Below, in pieces: positions 33,701 through 39,078 of a stretch of 64,000 nt of DNA (positions are counted from its first letter, which is position 1; every line of letters starts with the position of its first letter). This DNA is from Amphiura filiformis (taxonomy: Eukaryota > Echinodermata > Ophiuroidea > Amphilepidida > Amphiuridae). The notes under the pieces are model-generated. The model saw nothing but the letters and a program-made list of their open reading frames with translations. It made no database searches and was not told the origin of the DNA. A program made the position numbers and the translations under genes. Location: assembly GCF_039555335.1 (NCBI RefSeq), contig NC_092646.1:21225029-21289028 (forward strand). Reading direction: 5' to 3'.

Positions 33701-35094
33701 TGAGAACATTTTGTTTTAATATCTTTTTCTTTTTGGTTGTGAGGTAAGAAAATGAAATCAGAATTCAAGACTGCAGATATGGAGAAATTCTGTACATAGC
33801 TCCAAAGAACGCATAAGTAGACCAAATTGAAGTTACCATAAAATGTGACCGTTCACGGCGAATGAGCCGTAAATTCCTCCCCCGGTCAATTTTGTTTTAT
33901 TTCGTGTTTAAAAGATAAACATCATAAACTTAAAAATGGTATATCATTTGACTTCAAACGATATCCAGAAGCGGGGTTATGGTTTGTTAAACTTTGCTCC
34001 TTCAACAAAATTATAGCTTTTTACGTTTTTACATGTGTCTCTTTTTCCACATTGCTGGCAATAAATATCAAACAGTCATAATTGGCGGTCATTTCAAATC
34101 ATCCCCAAGTCAACGCATACCTGTACAAAATACAAAGCCTGGTAACCCACCACTTGAACAGGATTTAGCAAAAGCAAACAAAGACCAGAGCTATTAAAAG
34201 TTCTATAGCCATCTACTAGGTAGAAGCTTATTATCCACTTCAACAATAGAATTATTGATTAGTTTTTGACTATCAAAATTAGACGGATGTCGGGCCAGCT
34301 TAAGTTACCGATGAATACGACCTTTGTACACATTTTACACCGTAACTCCGAATACAATTTAGGGAATTTACGGCTCATTTGTGCTGCCGGGTCACAAATA
34401 TGATTTAGTCATTTCAGATGGCTTAAAATAAAATATTGGAGAAAAATTATACCAGGACAAAATTGATGGGAAGTTGTTACGGCCACCATTGTTCTTATTT
34501 TGGCCCATTTCATCATGAAAATTATTGATGGTATTAACATTGTATTGGATATGGTTGATACTAGTCACTATTGAAAGGAGATAAATTCAAGGGAAAAAAT
34601 GTGCTTGCACCCCCAATTGTGTAGATTTTTGAGTGCACTTGTAAACAAAAAACAAAAATTAGTGTCAACAATTAATAATTTTAGTCAGCAAAGAATATTT
34701 TGAGCTTGACAGCGTGACAATTTGGAAATTTTGGTTACCACCTTTTGTTCATACCATCTAAATGAAATCTATCTCTGGCGTTAAAATTTACTGGGGTTAT
34801 GAGAAAACTGTGAGCTTTTTTCTAATACCAAAATCTCAGTTTTGATGAGGAAAAATGGGACTGTCAATCTAGTCGCATCCCATTTAAACAAGCATCCAAA
34901 CTTGAAGAAATCCACCTCATCACTGTTTTTTTGTATTTTTGTCAGCAGATAACCAGGATGCTTTGTACAACTACATCTTACTACTACTGAAGATGGGAAG
35001 GAAACAGAATGCAAGGGATGCATTCATTAAATATACCGGGATGAGAGGAGCAACAACTAATAGACTGAATGAACTTGAGAAGGCTTTGAGATAA
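12535..35094 (+). CDS. FANCG: FANCG (Fanconi anaemia group G protein, TPR scaffold), 14 exons
   Basis: FANCG is a nuclear TPR protein of the Fanconi anaemia core complex, which promotes FANCD2/FANCI ubiquitination in DNA crosslink repair. Exons: 12535-12701, 14173-14254, 16790-16948, 17995-18084, 24392-24525, 25417-25495, 26298-26453, 27011-27150, 27548-27694, 29191-29363, 30281-30350, 30941-31583, 32838-33008, 34946/34949-35094. Every junction is GT-AG and phase-compatible. From the ATG at 12549 the joined frame is 780 codons (human FANCG: 622). Segments recalling vertebrate FANCG: LPLELALTYN (exon 3), AELESLNLLV (exon 9), YLEAALALSKSEQPEEAL with LCDQII (exon 12), and the C-terminal TPR of exons 13-14. 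The extra length is mostly an acidic, Ser/Thr-rich linker with KR-rich patches in exon 12. The true N-terminus may lie in an unseen upstream exon. Confidence 0.88.
12960..13060 (+). repeat. Possible tRNA-derived SINE fragment
   Basis: GGTTGCGGGTTCGACCCTGG contains a B-box-like GGTTCGACCC, without a matching A-box. Weak; could be chance. Confidence 0.3.
13496..13575 (-). mobile_element. Penelope-like terminal fragment with hammerhead-like core
   Basis: On the minus strand: CACTTTGATAAAGTAC, TTTT, GTACGAAACGTCAGTG, then CGTTGAACAACATTTTTG. GAAACGTC, the usual 3' core and cleavage triplet region, is intact; the CTGATGA box is TTGATAA. It lies in FANCG intron 1. Confidence 0.5.
13785..13888. repeat. 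GCTAGC/GCATAGC short tandem repeat
   Basis: Interleaved GCTAGCAAGCTAGC and ATTGCATAGC units, many self-complementary. It lies in FANCG intron 1. Confidence 0.8.
14173..14254 (+). CDS. FANCG: FANCG exon 2
   Basis: Acceptor TTGAATACAG, donor GTAGGT, ends in phase 1. It encodes EDASILTCDKNQ then VPSSAAVKQVLQKLRG. This leads into the conserved LPAS..LPLEL block of exon 3. Confidence 0.8.
14332..14414. repeat. 83-bp pogo/Tc1-type MITE
   Basis: TIRs TAGTCCAACCTCTCTTATCC and the inverse ending GGTTGGACTG are flanked by TA on both sides (14330-14331, 14415-14416), the usual target duplication of Tc1/mariner/pogo elements. It lies in FANCG intron 2, 77 bp after the donor. Confidence 0.85.
14894..15196. 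repeat. TA-flanked MITE, ~300 bp
   Basis: The ends are TACCGTATTGTTCCTAATAA then GCGCCCA, and TGGGCGCTTATTAGGAACAA then TACGGTA. Internal GGTGGGCGTTTAATAG words near both ends extend the inverted repeat. TA at the tips suggests a Tc1/mariner-type element. Confidence 0.85.
15531..15680. repeat. Family C MITE (decayed copy)
   Basis: Contains CCCACACAGGGAGTGTGAAT, TTCAAATGGGATTAC and an inverted ACACACCGTGTGGG. This is the interior of the family seen intact at 25508-25692. Confidence 0.6.
16005..16347. repeat. Foldback element, ~343 bp
   Basis: The left arm AATTAACAGAGTGTTCTTCT, TGTCAAAACCAATT and ACTGACCTGACAGTTT is matched by the inverted right arm ending AGAACACTCTGTTAATT. The middle is less symmetric and holds a CACCAACAGAGGGCGC-like segment on the minus strand. 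Confidence 0.8.
16490..16680. repeat. Foldback MITE, family E
   Basis: Left TCAAGTTGAGAGTAACGCCA, TGTTGGATTTGGCAGT and GCAGATTCGAATCA; right TGATTCGAATCTGTCACTGC, AAAATCCAACATGACGTTGC and TTTCAACTTGA. A right-half copy lies at about 35330-35425. It sits 110 bp before FANCG exon 3. Confidence 0.85.
16790..16948 (+). CDS. FANCG: FANCG exon 3
   Basis: Acceptor TTCTTGCAG, donor GTAAGG, phase 1 at both ends. It encodes LPASKKLLPLELALTYNEVM, the segment most like the vertebrate FANCG N-terminal region. Reading through the donor hits a stop within three codons. Confidence 0.9.
17294..17572. repeat. Family C-long MITE
   Basis: Ends GGTCTATTCCATTTAAAATC (left) and the inverse GATTTTAAATGGAATAGCCC (right), with internal inverted CCTGTGGAAGA / TCTTCCACAGG pairs. 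The closest relative is 36808-37073; it shares the CTATTCC...GGAATAG tips with the shorter family C copies. Confidence 0.85.
17995..18084 (+). CDS. FANCG: FANCG exon 4
   Basis: Acceptor CACACACAG, donor GTATAT, phase 1 at both ends. It encodes RAALKLTKNSRHGDIEEQLK then EISSVKLET. It is followed by the 6.3-kb intron 4. Confidence 0.85.
18357..22045 (+). pseudogene. Degraded non-LTR retrotransposon (AP endonuclease + reverse transcriptase)
   Basis: A decayed LINE in FANCG intron 4, same strand. The endonuclease is seen as STYNVRTVNQQGK (about 18357), HGGVGLVM, then APTECAPSSDKEEF, ILGDFNARIG, LDHILI and SDHR (to about 20150). The reverse transcriptase follows: NYRGISLMS, GFRSGRSC, TFVDFKKAFDS (motif A), GVLQGDVLAPFLF (motif B), LDFADDIALLE (motif C, FADD in place of YADD). 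The C-terminal part has FLYGCESW and KFLGHILRLEDGE. At least five frame changes (about 18440, 20155, 20700, 21015, 21345) and stops make it non-functional. The 3' end is a short ATG triplet repeat near 22030. The family is probably RTE/CR1-like; the clade was not determined. Confidence 0.9.
18675..19416. mobile_element. 742-bp TIR element inserted in the LINE endonuclease
   Basis: TIRs GAAGAGCTTTGTTTCAAAAC (left) and the inverse ending GTTTTGCAACAAAGCTCTTC (right), extended by CCCCTTACATCCACTTTT and its inverse. It splits a LINE tyrosine codon: TAT at 18672-18674 is repeated at 19417-19419, and removal of one copy rejoins TVVY-APTE in frame. There is no transposase, so it is non-autonomous. 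It contains a run of 19 A near 19040. Confidence 0.9.
22143..23294 (-). pseudogene. hAT-like transposase relic (DUF4371/ZMYM1-type)
   Basis: Reading the minus strand from 23294: NEMIILLTMQA, then VMADTTPGVSHKDRLA (resembles the catalytic-core start of DUF4371 hAT proteins), CQAHRACDSS, NILEELYVFFSGH, LSQRRWTARAESIQAVWRSM (compare the 'RWESR' motif) and KATGLVRAGLHKKVLNLDFV near 22380. The pieces lie in different frames separated by stops, so the gene is dead. It was inserted in FANCG intron 4 downstream of the LINE, in the opposite orientation. The assignment rests on motif resemblance only. Confidence 0.7.
24030..24186. repeat. CT-rich microsatellite
   Basis: An irregular run of TCTC/CCTT on the + strand in FANCG intron 4. 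It creates a spurious Ser/Pro/Leu-rich open frame. Confidence 0.9.
24392..24525 (+). CDS. FANCG: FANCG exon 5
   Basis: Acceptor TTCTTTGTAG, donor GTTTGT (a weaker consensus); starts in phase 1 and ends in phase 0. It encodes TGTCLALLCCVISTYYLMN, then helical VLNVLDTVKKLL. Confidence 0.85.
25417..25495 (+). CDS. FANCG: FANCG exon 6
   Basis: Acceptor ATTTTTGCAG after a long T tract, donor GTAAGT, ends in phase 1. It encodes QRTSKISLLMKLPSQNMVM then RLCKDDT. A family C MITE starts 13 bp after the donor. Confidence 0.85.
25508..25692. repeat. Family C MITE (intact)
   Basis: A near-palindrome: GAGCTATTCCAGTTGAAATC at the left, GATTTCAGCTTGAATAGCCC at the right, with internal CCATACACCCCTATGGAAGA and its inverse. 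Other copies are at 15531, 27974, 30529 and 31641. Four of the five lie in introns 6-12 of FANCG or next to its donors. Confidence 0.9.
25760..26125. repeat. ~28-42 bp minisatellite
   Basis: About a dozen units built on AAAACTTGGGTACTATGCCC followed by TCCATAAGTG or TCTAT. Units with and without the GTG linker alternate irregularly. It lies in FANCG intron 6. Confidence 0.9.
26298..26453 (+). CDS. FANCG: FANCG exon 7
   Basis: Acceptor TTTCATCTGCAG, donor GTATGTG, phase 1 at both ends. It encodes DFLRACCFFQEGMFSSCLKL then LQSVEKTS, a TPR-type helix pair. The reading frame closes just after the donor. Confidence 0.88.
27011..27150 (+). CDS. FANCG: FANCG exon 8
   Basis: Acceptor GTCATTTAG, donor GTAAAG; starts in phase 1 and ends in phase 0. 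It encodes YCLYQENSFFEAAQCLHELL and KARCHNLIGCCLAKQ, a complete TPR. Confidence 0.9.
27548..27694 (+). CDS. FANCG: FANCG exon 9
   Basis: Acceptor TTTTCAATAG, donor GTAAGT, 49 whole codons. It encodes DHPNTAIQTFRDAIHEDF, then LYNISLMYRQQKLWDAELES and LNLLV. The AELESLNLLV stretch closely resembles vertebrate FANCG. Confidence 0.92.
27705..27851. repeat. 147-bp palindromic MITE beside the exon 9 donor
   Basis: ATTGGTATATTTGCTTGACA and AAACCAGTAAGTTTTTACTT at the left, their exact inverse at the right. It begins 10 bp into intron 9. Its arms also contain GTAAGT words that mimic donors. Confidence 0.92.
27974..28161. repeat. Family C MITE
   Basis: GGCTATTCCAGTTGAAATCC at the left and GGATTACAACTGGAATAGC at the right, with the shared CACACAGGGAGTGTGAATTT interior. 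It lies in FANCG intron 9. Confidence 0.9.
28162..29190. other. Rest of FANCG intron 9
   Basis: No clear element. CCAAGATGGCGCCCATC at about 28317 resembles a YY1-type promoter motif, and TCTCATTCTTAAACACTT (28842) is weakly inverted at 29085-29105, hinting at an old foldback. No exon was seen. Confidence 0.35.
29191..29363 (+). CDS. FANCG: FANCG exon 10
   Basis: Acceptor TTCCAACAG, donor GTATGA, ends in phase 2. It encodes AVENQELEESPASSDSGLVL, then YARQYKCMSINLTSALYTLA and KRCLELQ. Confidence 0.88.
30281..30350 (+). CDS. FANCG: FANCG exon 11
   Basis: Acceptor CAATTTTACAG, donor GTAAGG; starts in phase 2 and ends in phase 0. It encodes YSIAADKFLDLLAVLEESDI then LLQ, matching the 'AAEHYLDLLALL' type segment of the vertebrate protein. 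Only 70 bp long. Confidence 0.88.
30529..30645. repeat. Family C MITE, left half
   Basis: GGCTATTCCAGTTTAAATCC and CACACAGGGAGTGTGAATTT are present; the right arm is missing after about 30645. It lies in FANCG intron 11. Confidence 0.8.
30941..31583 (+). CDS. FANCG: FANCG exon 12 (large, with acidic linker)
   Basis: Acceptor TACGCTTCAG, donor GTGAGA, ends in phase 1; 643 bp, about four to eight times the other exons. It starts TSPRPSPNGIITIPNADIIY, then the TPR-like LEAALALSKSEQPEEALLLC. Next comes an acidic Ser/Thr-rich stretch (DDEEEEKESVGSSISEFSR), ARKRPRDDDSQSSK, helical CSTLLLKSQCCRTMKQFSK, and KKRKLEK at the 3' end. The two KR clusters could be nuclear localisation signals. Confidence 0.9.
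31641..31829. repeat. Family C MITE
   Basis: GGGCTATAATTTGCATGTGA at the left and the tip GGAATAGCCC at the right, with internal CCCCCTATGG and its inverse. It begins 58 bp after the exon 12 donor. Confidence 0.88.
31905..32308. repeat. CAG...CTG TIR element, ~404 bp
   Basis: CAGTGTGGTCTTTTGAGGGG at the left and CCCCTGCAAAGACCACACTG at the right. The interior is G-rich near its right end. hAT-like tips; no exact 8-bp target duplication was recognised. It lies in FANCG intron 12. Confidence 0.8.
32838..33008 (+). CDS. FANCG: FANCG exon 13
   Basis: Acceptor TTATTTTCACAG, donor GTAAGA, phase 1 at both ends. It encodes GPIIGSLLELKAQACNDKAL then LQEAMKVLLKSLNYQP, the penultimate TPR of the family. 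Confidence 0.9.
33030..33615. repeat. Nested foldback: outer element
   Basis: AACTTTCTGAATGACCCTCG TAGC at the left and GCTATTAGGGTCATTCAGAA AGTT at the right. It begins 22 bp after the exon 13 donor. A second palindromic element occupies 33317-33591 inside it. Confidence 0.85.
33317..33591. repeat. Nested foldback: inner element
   Basis: TAGTGTTATGTTATAGGCAA AATATCTAATCC TCGATCATGAGAG at the left and its inverse at the right, ending ATATAACACTA. It is placed close to the right end of the outer element. Confidence 0.85.
33844..34396. repeat. Foldback MITE, ~553 bp
   Basis: TGTGACCGTTCACGGC, AATGAGCCGTAAATTCC at the left; GGAATTTACGGCTCATTT, GCCGGGTCACA at the right. It lies in FANCG intron 13. 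The rest of the intron to 34945 shows nothing recognisable. Confidence 0.85.
34946..35094 (+). CDS. FANCG: FANCG exon 14 (terminal)
   Basis: The acceptor is the tandem GTCAGCAG: use of the first CAG (exon from 34946) adds one Ala codon, use of the second (from 34949) gives QP-DNQDALYNYILLLLKMGR. Both keep frame. The exon ends TNRLNELEKALR and TAA at 35092-35094. This is shorter than the human C-terminus, which continues by about 60 residues after the matching TPR. Confidence 0.92.
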
Positions 35095-35287
35095 AGCTTA
35101 CATATTGCTGTGAGTGGAGATGGGATGGAAGCAGGATGCAGGGGATGCATTTATTAAATATACTGGGATGAGAGGAACAACGACTGATAGACTGAATGAA
35201 TCAAATCAAATAAAATAAAATAAAATAAATAAACTTGAGAAGGCTTTGAGATAACATACATGTAAAGCTTACAAATCATTGTGAGTT
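34989..35287 (+). repeat. Tandem duplication of the terminal coding exon into the 3' UTR
   Basis: 34989-35116 (end of the ORF plus 3' flank) is repeated as 35117-35287 with point changes. Shared words include GGGATGCATT, GGGATGAGAGGA, AGACTGAATGAA, ACTTGAGAAGGCTTTGAGAT and TAAAGCTTACA. Copy 2 is interrupted by an AAATA-type microsatellite (35205-35234) and is out of use after the stop. Confidence 0.92.
35209..35233 (+). terminator. Clustered AATAAA hexamers after FANCG
   Basis: The AAATA microsatellite inside the duplicated 3' segment gives several overlapping AATAAA hexamers 115-139 bp after the stop. They are the first candidates for the FANCG poly(A) signal. Confidence 0.5.
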
Positions 35288-35329
35288 CTACATACTTATG
35301 AACCACAAATAGATATGAACCAGTCTTTT

Positions 35330-35425
35330 TGTGTGTATACGCCCCTTGGGATTAGGTTAGCACATTCAATTTGAATCTGCCACTGCAAAATTCGACATGG
35401 TGTTACTCTCAACTTAAGATGAAAC
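35330..35425. repeat. Family E MITE, right half
   Basis: GAATCTGCCACTGCAAAATT, CGACATGGTGTTACTCTCAA and CTTAAGAT match the right arm of 16490-16680. Confidence 0.7.
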
Positions 35426-35931
35426 ATGTAACATGTATAAACAAAAATATGTCATCTTTGTACAGTGGTCCATGTACTTTTGGTGTTACATTATAATTTG
35501 GAAGTCATGAACTGTTCTTATCATACTATGGGAGTCTGTAATACACATTTCTTGTTCCTAGAATCCAAACTGGTGAAGCATTATTTAGTCGAAACTGATA
35601 ATAAGCATGTTTGGCTGATGTGAGGTAGAACAATCAGATCATGCAGCCACATTGAGAGAATGCTTTGAGAAAACCAGGTTTGCCAAGTGTGTATTAACAT
35701 CAGTTCATACACTCCTATATCAAAGCAGCCAATCAGAAAAGTGGTTATAAAAGTATGCAGAATGCATTGATTGTGTATAATGACACATCGCGTCAGATTG
35801 ATTCATTTTTTGGGCAGGTTGATGCATTTATATTTAGTTCTATTTTCCAACATTTTTAGTGATAATTTTGTTATAAAAACAGCAAAAATCATGTTTTTTT
35901 CCTCATGAATGAAATACAGTCTGCAAAACAA

Positions 35932-36296
35932 TTAAGGTACCAGTTATTATTTACCCCTCCTAAACAAAGGAAGATATGTCATAATTGGAACCTGAAGCTG
36001 ACATCTGCGTTGTTTAGCTCGGATTTAAGACCTCATTCGTTAAAATTGGACAAGAAATAAAGCCACAATGATCCGAAACTCGAGGAAGAAGCTAATTCAA
36101 AAGTTGCAGTTTTGCTCCATTTCATCCCTATTGATTTGTTCACAAAGCGTTATCGAATAAGAGAACTATAGTATCAAATTCAACAAGTGAGATGTTAAAT
36201 CAGAGCTAAAGGGTATAGGTATTTGCTGCTGGTTTTAATTCTGACATATTTATCTTTGTTTAGGATACACAGGGGTGAACATAGCTGGTACCTTAA
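35932..36296. repeat. TTAA-flanked MITE (piggyBac-like)
   Basis: TTAA then GGTACCAGTTATTATTTACC at the left, and CTGGTACC then TTAA at the right, with internal CTAAACAAAGGAAGATATGTCA-like arms inverted. Duplicated TTAA is characteristic of piggyBac-type insertion. Confidence 0.8.
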
Positions 36297-36345
36297 TTCT
36301 TTGGCTTACTGTAGGTTAATAAATGCATATCACTTGTTGCTCGAG

Positions 36346-36457
36346 AAATTGTACAAAATAATGCACTTGTACTGAGATGTTGATGCATCTAATGCACTCC
36401 CCTTTCGAGGCTCATGCATCAACATCTCAGTACATGTGCATTATTTTGTAGAATTTT
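36346..36457. repeat. 112-bp palindromic MITE
   Basis: AAATAATGCACTTGTACTGA, GATGTTGATGCAT at the left and the inverse ATGCATCAACATCTCAGTAC, ATGTGCATTATTTTGTA at the right. Confidence 0.88.
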
Positions 36458-36807
36458 ACTCCCAACAATATAATGCATTTATAAACCTATAATTTAATGG
36501 TGTTACAGACTGGAATCAGTCCTTTCTCGTTACCCAGAAGATTAGAGCAATATTGTACTGTCTAAAAAGGATTGTCAAGACGCAAGTCTTACAAAATGGC
36601 ATTTCCTTGAAGATGTAAATGTTTGTAGAAATCGGCTTAAGTTGTGTCAACTTGACGTAGACCGTGGATGGGGGCAGCACAAGCCTTAACCCTCTCCTAT
36701 TTGGGTTTTTATTGAGTTCCTACAGGAAGATAATTTAAAACAAACAACTATTGGTTTTGTTTATCTGTGAATTTAATATCATTAGTGAATGCAAGAGGAG
36801 ATAAAAT

Positions 36808-37073
36808 GGGCTATTCCATTTAAACTCCACACTACCCCTGTGAAAGATTTAGCTAAAGTCTTCCACAGAGGGAGTATGAATTTCAAGTAGAATAGATAGT
36901 TGGGTAACTTCCATTAGAATTACTCACTCCAGTTGTGGAAGATATAGGTAAAGCCATAATACAGGGGGAGTGTGGGTTTCAAAATGATTAACCCTGGCCA
37001 ATTACATTTGAAAAATATACCCTCCTTTCCAAAATCTTCCACAGAGGTAGTGTGGATTTCAAATGGAATAGCC
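36808..37073. repeat. Family C-long MITE
   Basis: GGGCTATTCCATTTAAACTC at the left, TTTCAAATGGAATAGCCC at the right, internal GAGGGAGTATGAATTTC. Its sister is 17294-17572. Confidence 0.88.
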
Positions 37074-37217
37074 CAATGGTTTTTGTTGAAGAATATTTTC
37101 TAATGTGAATAGAAATATCTTGTGATTTTAAAATTGGAAACAGAACAAATAAAGTGTCATTTGTTTTACCATCTATGTTGTGTTTCAAGTTGTGTTTAGA
37201 ATTTTCGTATCAAAACA

Positions 37218-37480
37218 TTGGGTGTGCTAGCACTATGGATCACAATGGCCTCATCCCAATGCCATAGTTCAATAACCTCAATTAAACCCTCATGGTGCAA
37301 AATTTAACCTCAAGTTGCAGAGTATAGTTTTTGTACCCAAATTTTTAAGGTCATTCAATGAATGTGCAAATGTATTGGGGTGAAAGAACTCTGCCGTGAT
37401 AGATGAGCATGTTTTGGATCCTAGTGTAGGCCCACTATATGGGAGGCAATGTAGCACTGCTGTACTCGGTGGCATCAGAA
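37218..37480. repeat. Family F repeat, partial
   Basis: ACTATGGATCACAATGGCCT, CATCCCAATGCCATAG, TTTTTGTACCCAAA and GGTCATTCAATGAATGTGCA match the left arm of the foldback at 63075-63905. Confidence 0.8.
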
Positions 37481-37675
37481 TTTAATTTGTGAGGAGGGGG
37501 AAGTGAAATGGGGGTGCGGACCAAAATCAGAAAATTAGTATAAATTTAGGCATTTTTTGTTTTCTTCATACTAAAGAATACTTTGCTTCCCTCAAACCTT
37601 TTATTCTCATCTCATTTCCTGCCCATTTGTCTATGTTTGGTATATAAATAAATGTTTGTGTGTTGTCTCGTCACT

Positions 37676-37760
37676 CTGTCTTTGATAAAGATCCTGCTAG
37701 GATCAAAAGCTCAGAATATTAACCAATTTTGAACTTTCTAGGTTGAACAACATTTTTGGA
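37676..37760 (+). mobile_element. Penelope-like terminal fragment with decayed hammerhead core
   Basis: CTTTGATAAAG, an inverted GATCC/GGATC stem, AAAAGCTC, then GGTTGAACAACATTTTTGG. The same order occurs on the minus strand at 13496-13575. The layout (TGATRAAG, stem II, RAAA) is that of hammerhead motifs in Penelope-like element termini; the core positions are mutated. Family assignment by resemblance only. Confidence 0.5.
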
Positions 37761-37966
37761 CTTACCTCCTTCATTTTTTTTTTAAAATTTGGTTAGATAT
37801 TATTTTGGTTGATACTTAATCATTATTTTTGTGGCCTTGATGTAGGCAAATTAATTTACTGGGTAGTTTGTGGGGCAAATGCCTTCGCTTCAGGCTCTCC
37901 AGCTACCCATTACCCCAGCGACCATTTGATTGAGGTGAGAAATTTGACAATCCTCATTTAAGGGCT

Positions 37967-39052
37967 GGGGTATGGACGTTTGTGCAGTATTTTTTGTGGG
38001 ACATGAGAGCACATGAGACTGTATGGAATTGCATTCTGAATACGAAGAATGTCCTGATGTCAAATAATTTTGATTTTTTTTTTTAAATTTCGCGATATAA
38101 TACACATTTTATGGCAAATGATTAAAAATTGGATGTTTTTCGTTTGCGCGGTATTTTTTGTGGGACATGAAATAATTTTGATTTTTTGAAATTTGGGATA
38201 TAATACACATTTTATGGCAAATCATTAAAGAATTGATATTTAGGCCTAACAGTCCTCGAAGTAAACTTTTATAAATCTAATATGTACTTAAAGTGTATGT
38301 AGGTGGGATCAATTGAAAATTTTGACCTTTCGTATTGAAGATATGGATTTTTTCCCCAAAACAAAAAAATGGGTCTTTTGGGGGAAAAACGTATATCTTC
38401 TATATTAAAGGCTTATGTACTCAAAATACTGAAATAATACTAGTAATAATGATCGGGAATGGTTTCTGTCCATTTTGAGCTGAAATAACGAGGTAACGTG
38501 AAAGAAACACTGCTTGTTATTTTGGCCGTTTAACACGCAGTTCTATGGGCGCGGGGGACATAAAGTCATAATTTCTTGAATTATGACTTTATGTCGAACT
38601 TTGCTCTGTTTACCTACAAACATAACAAATTTGGCTGATTCCATTTAGGTGCAAGTTGTGACATGTGTAAACATTACAAATATGCAAAAAAATCAGGTTT
38701 GAAAAAAATTAACCAAATTCATATTATAAGATCGTACATTATGACTTTAAAGGTCAACATTTTCAATTGATCGTCTGCTTTTCATCCCAGCTACATGCAC
38801 TTTAAGTACATATCACTTGAGATTTATAAAGTTTACTTCGAGGACTGTTAAATATCAAAAACTTTAAAAATATCAATTTTTTATAATTTGTCATAAAATT
38901 TGTATTATATCGCTAATTTAAAAAAATCAAAATTGTTTGATATCAGAAGAATATTCCTCGTATTCAGAATGCAATTCGAGGTCTGGTGTACTCTCAGCTC
39001 CCACAAAAAATACTGTGCAAATGCGTAAAACGTTAATATCAGATCCCGTAAC
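37967..39052. repeat. Palindromic MITE, family B, with insertion
   Basis: The tips GGGGTATGGACGTTTGTGCA (left) and TACTGTGCAAATGCG...GATCCC (right), and the arms match 11299-11955. The left arm contains an internal duplication (GGTATTTTTTGTGGGACATG recurs at 38150). About 360 bp of foreign sequence (about 38402-38745) replaces the centre. Confidence 0.85.
38557..38595. repeat. Perfect 17-bp hairpin inside the family B insertion
   Basis: GACATAAAGTCATAATT pairs with AATTATGACTTTATGTC around the loop TCTTG. It lies in the foreign segment of the preceding element. Confidence 0.85.
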
Positions 39053-39078
39053 CCCAATCGGAGGCATTTTCTACTAAT

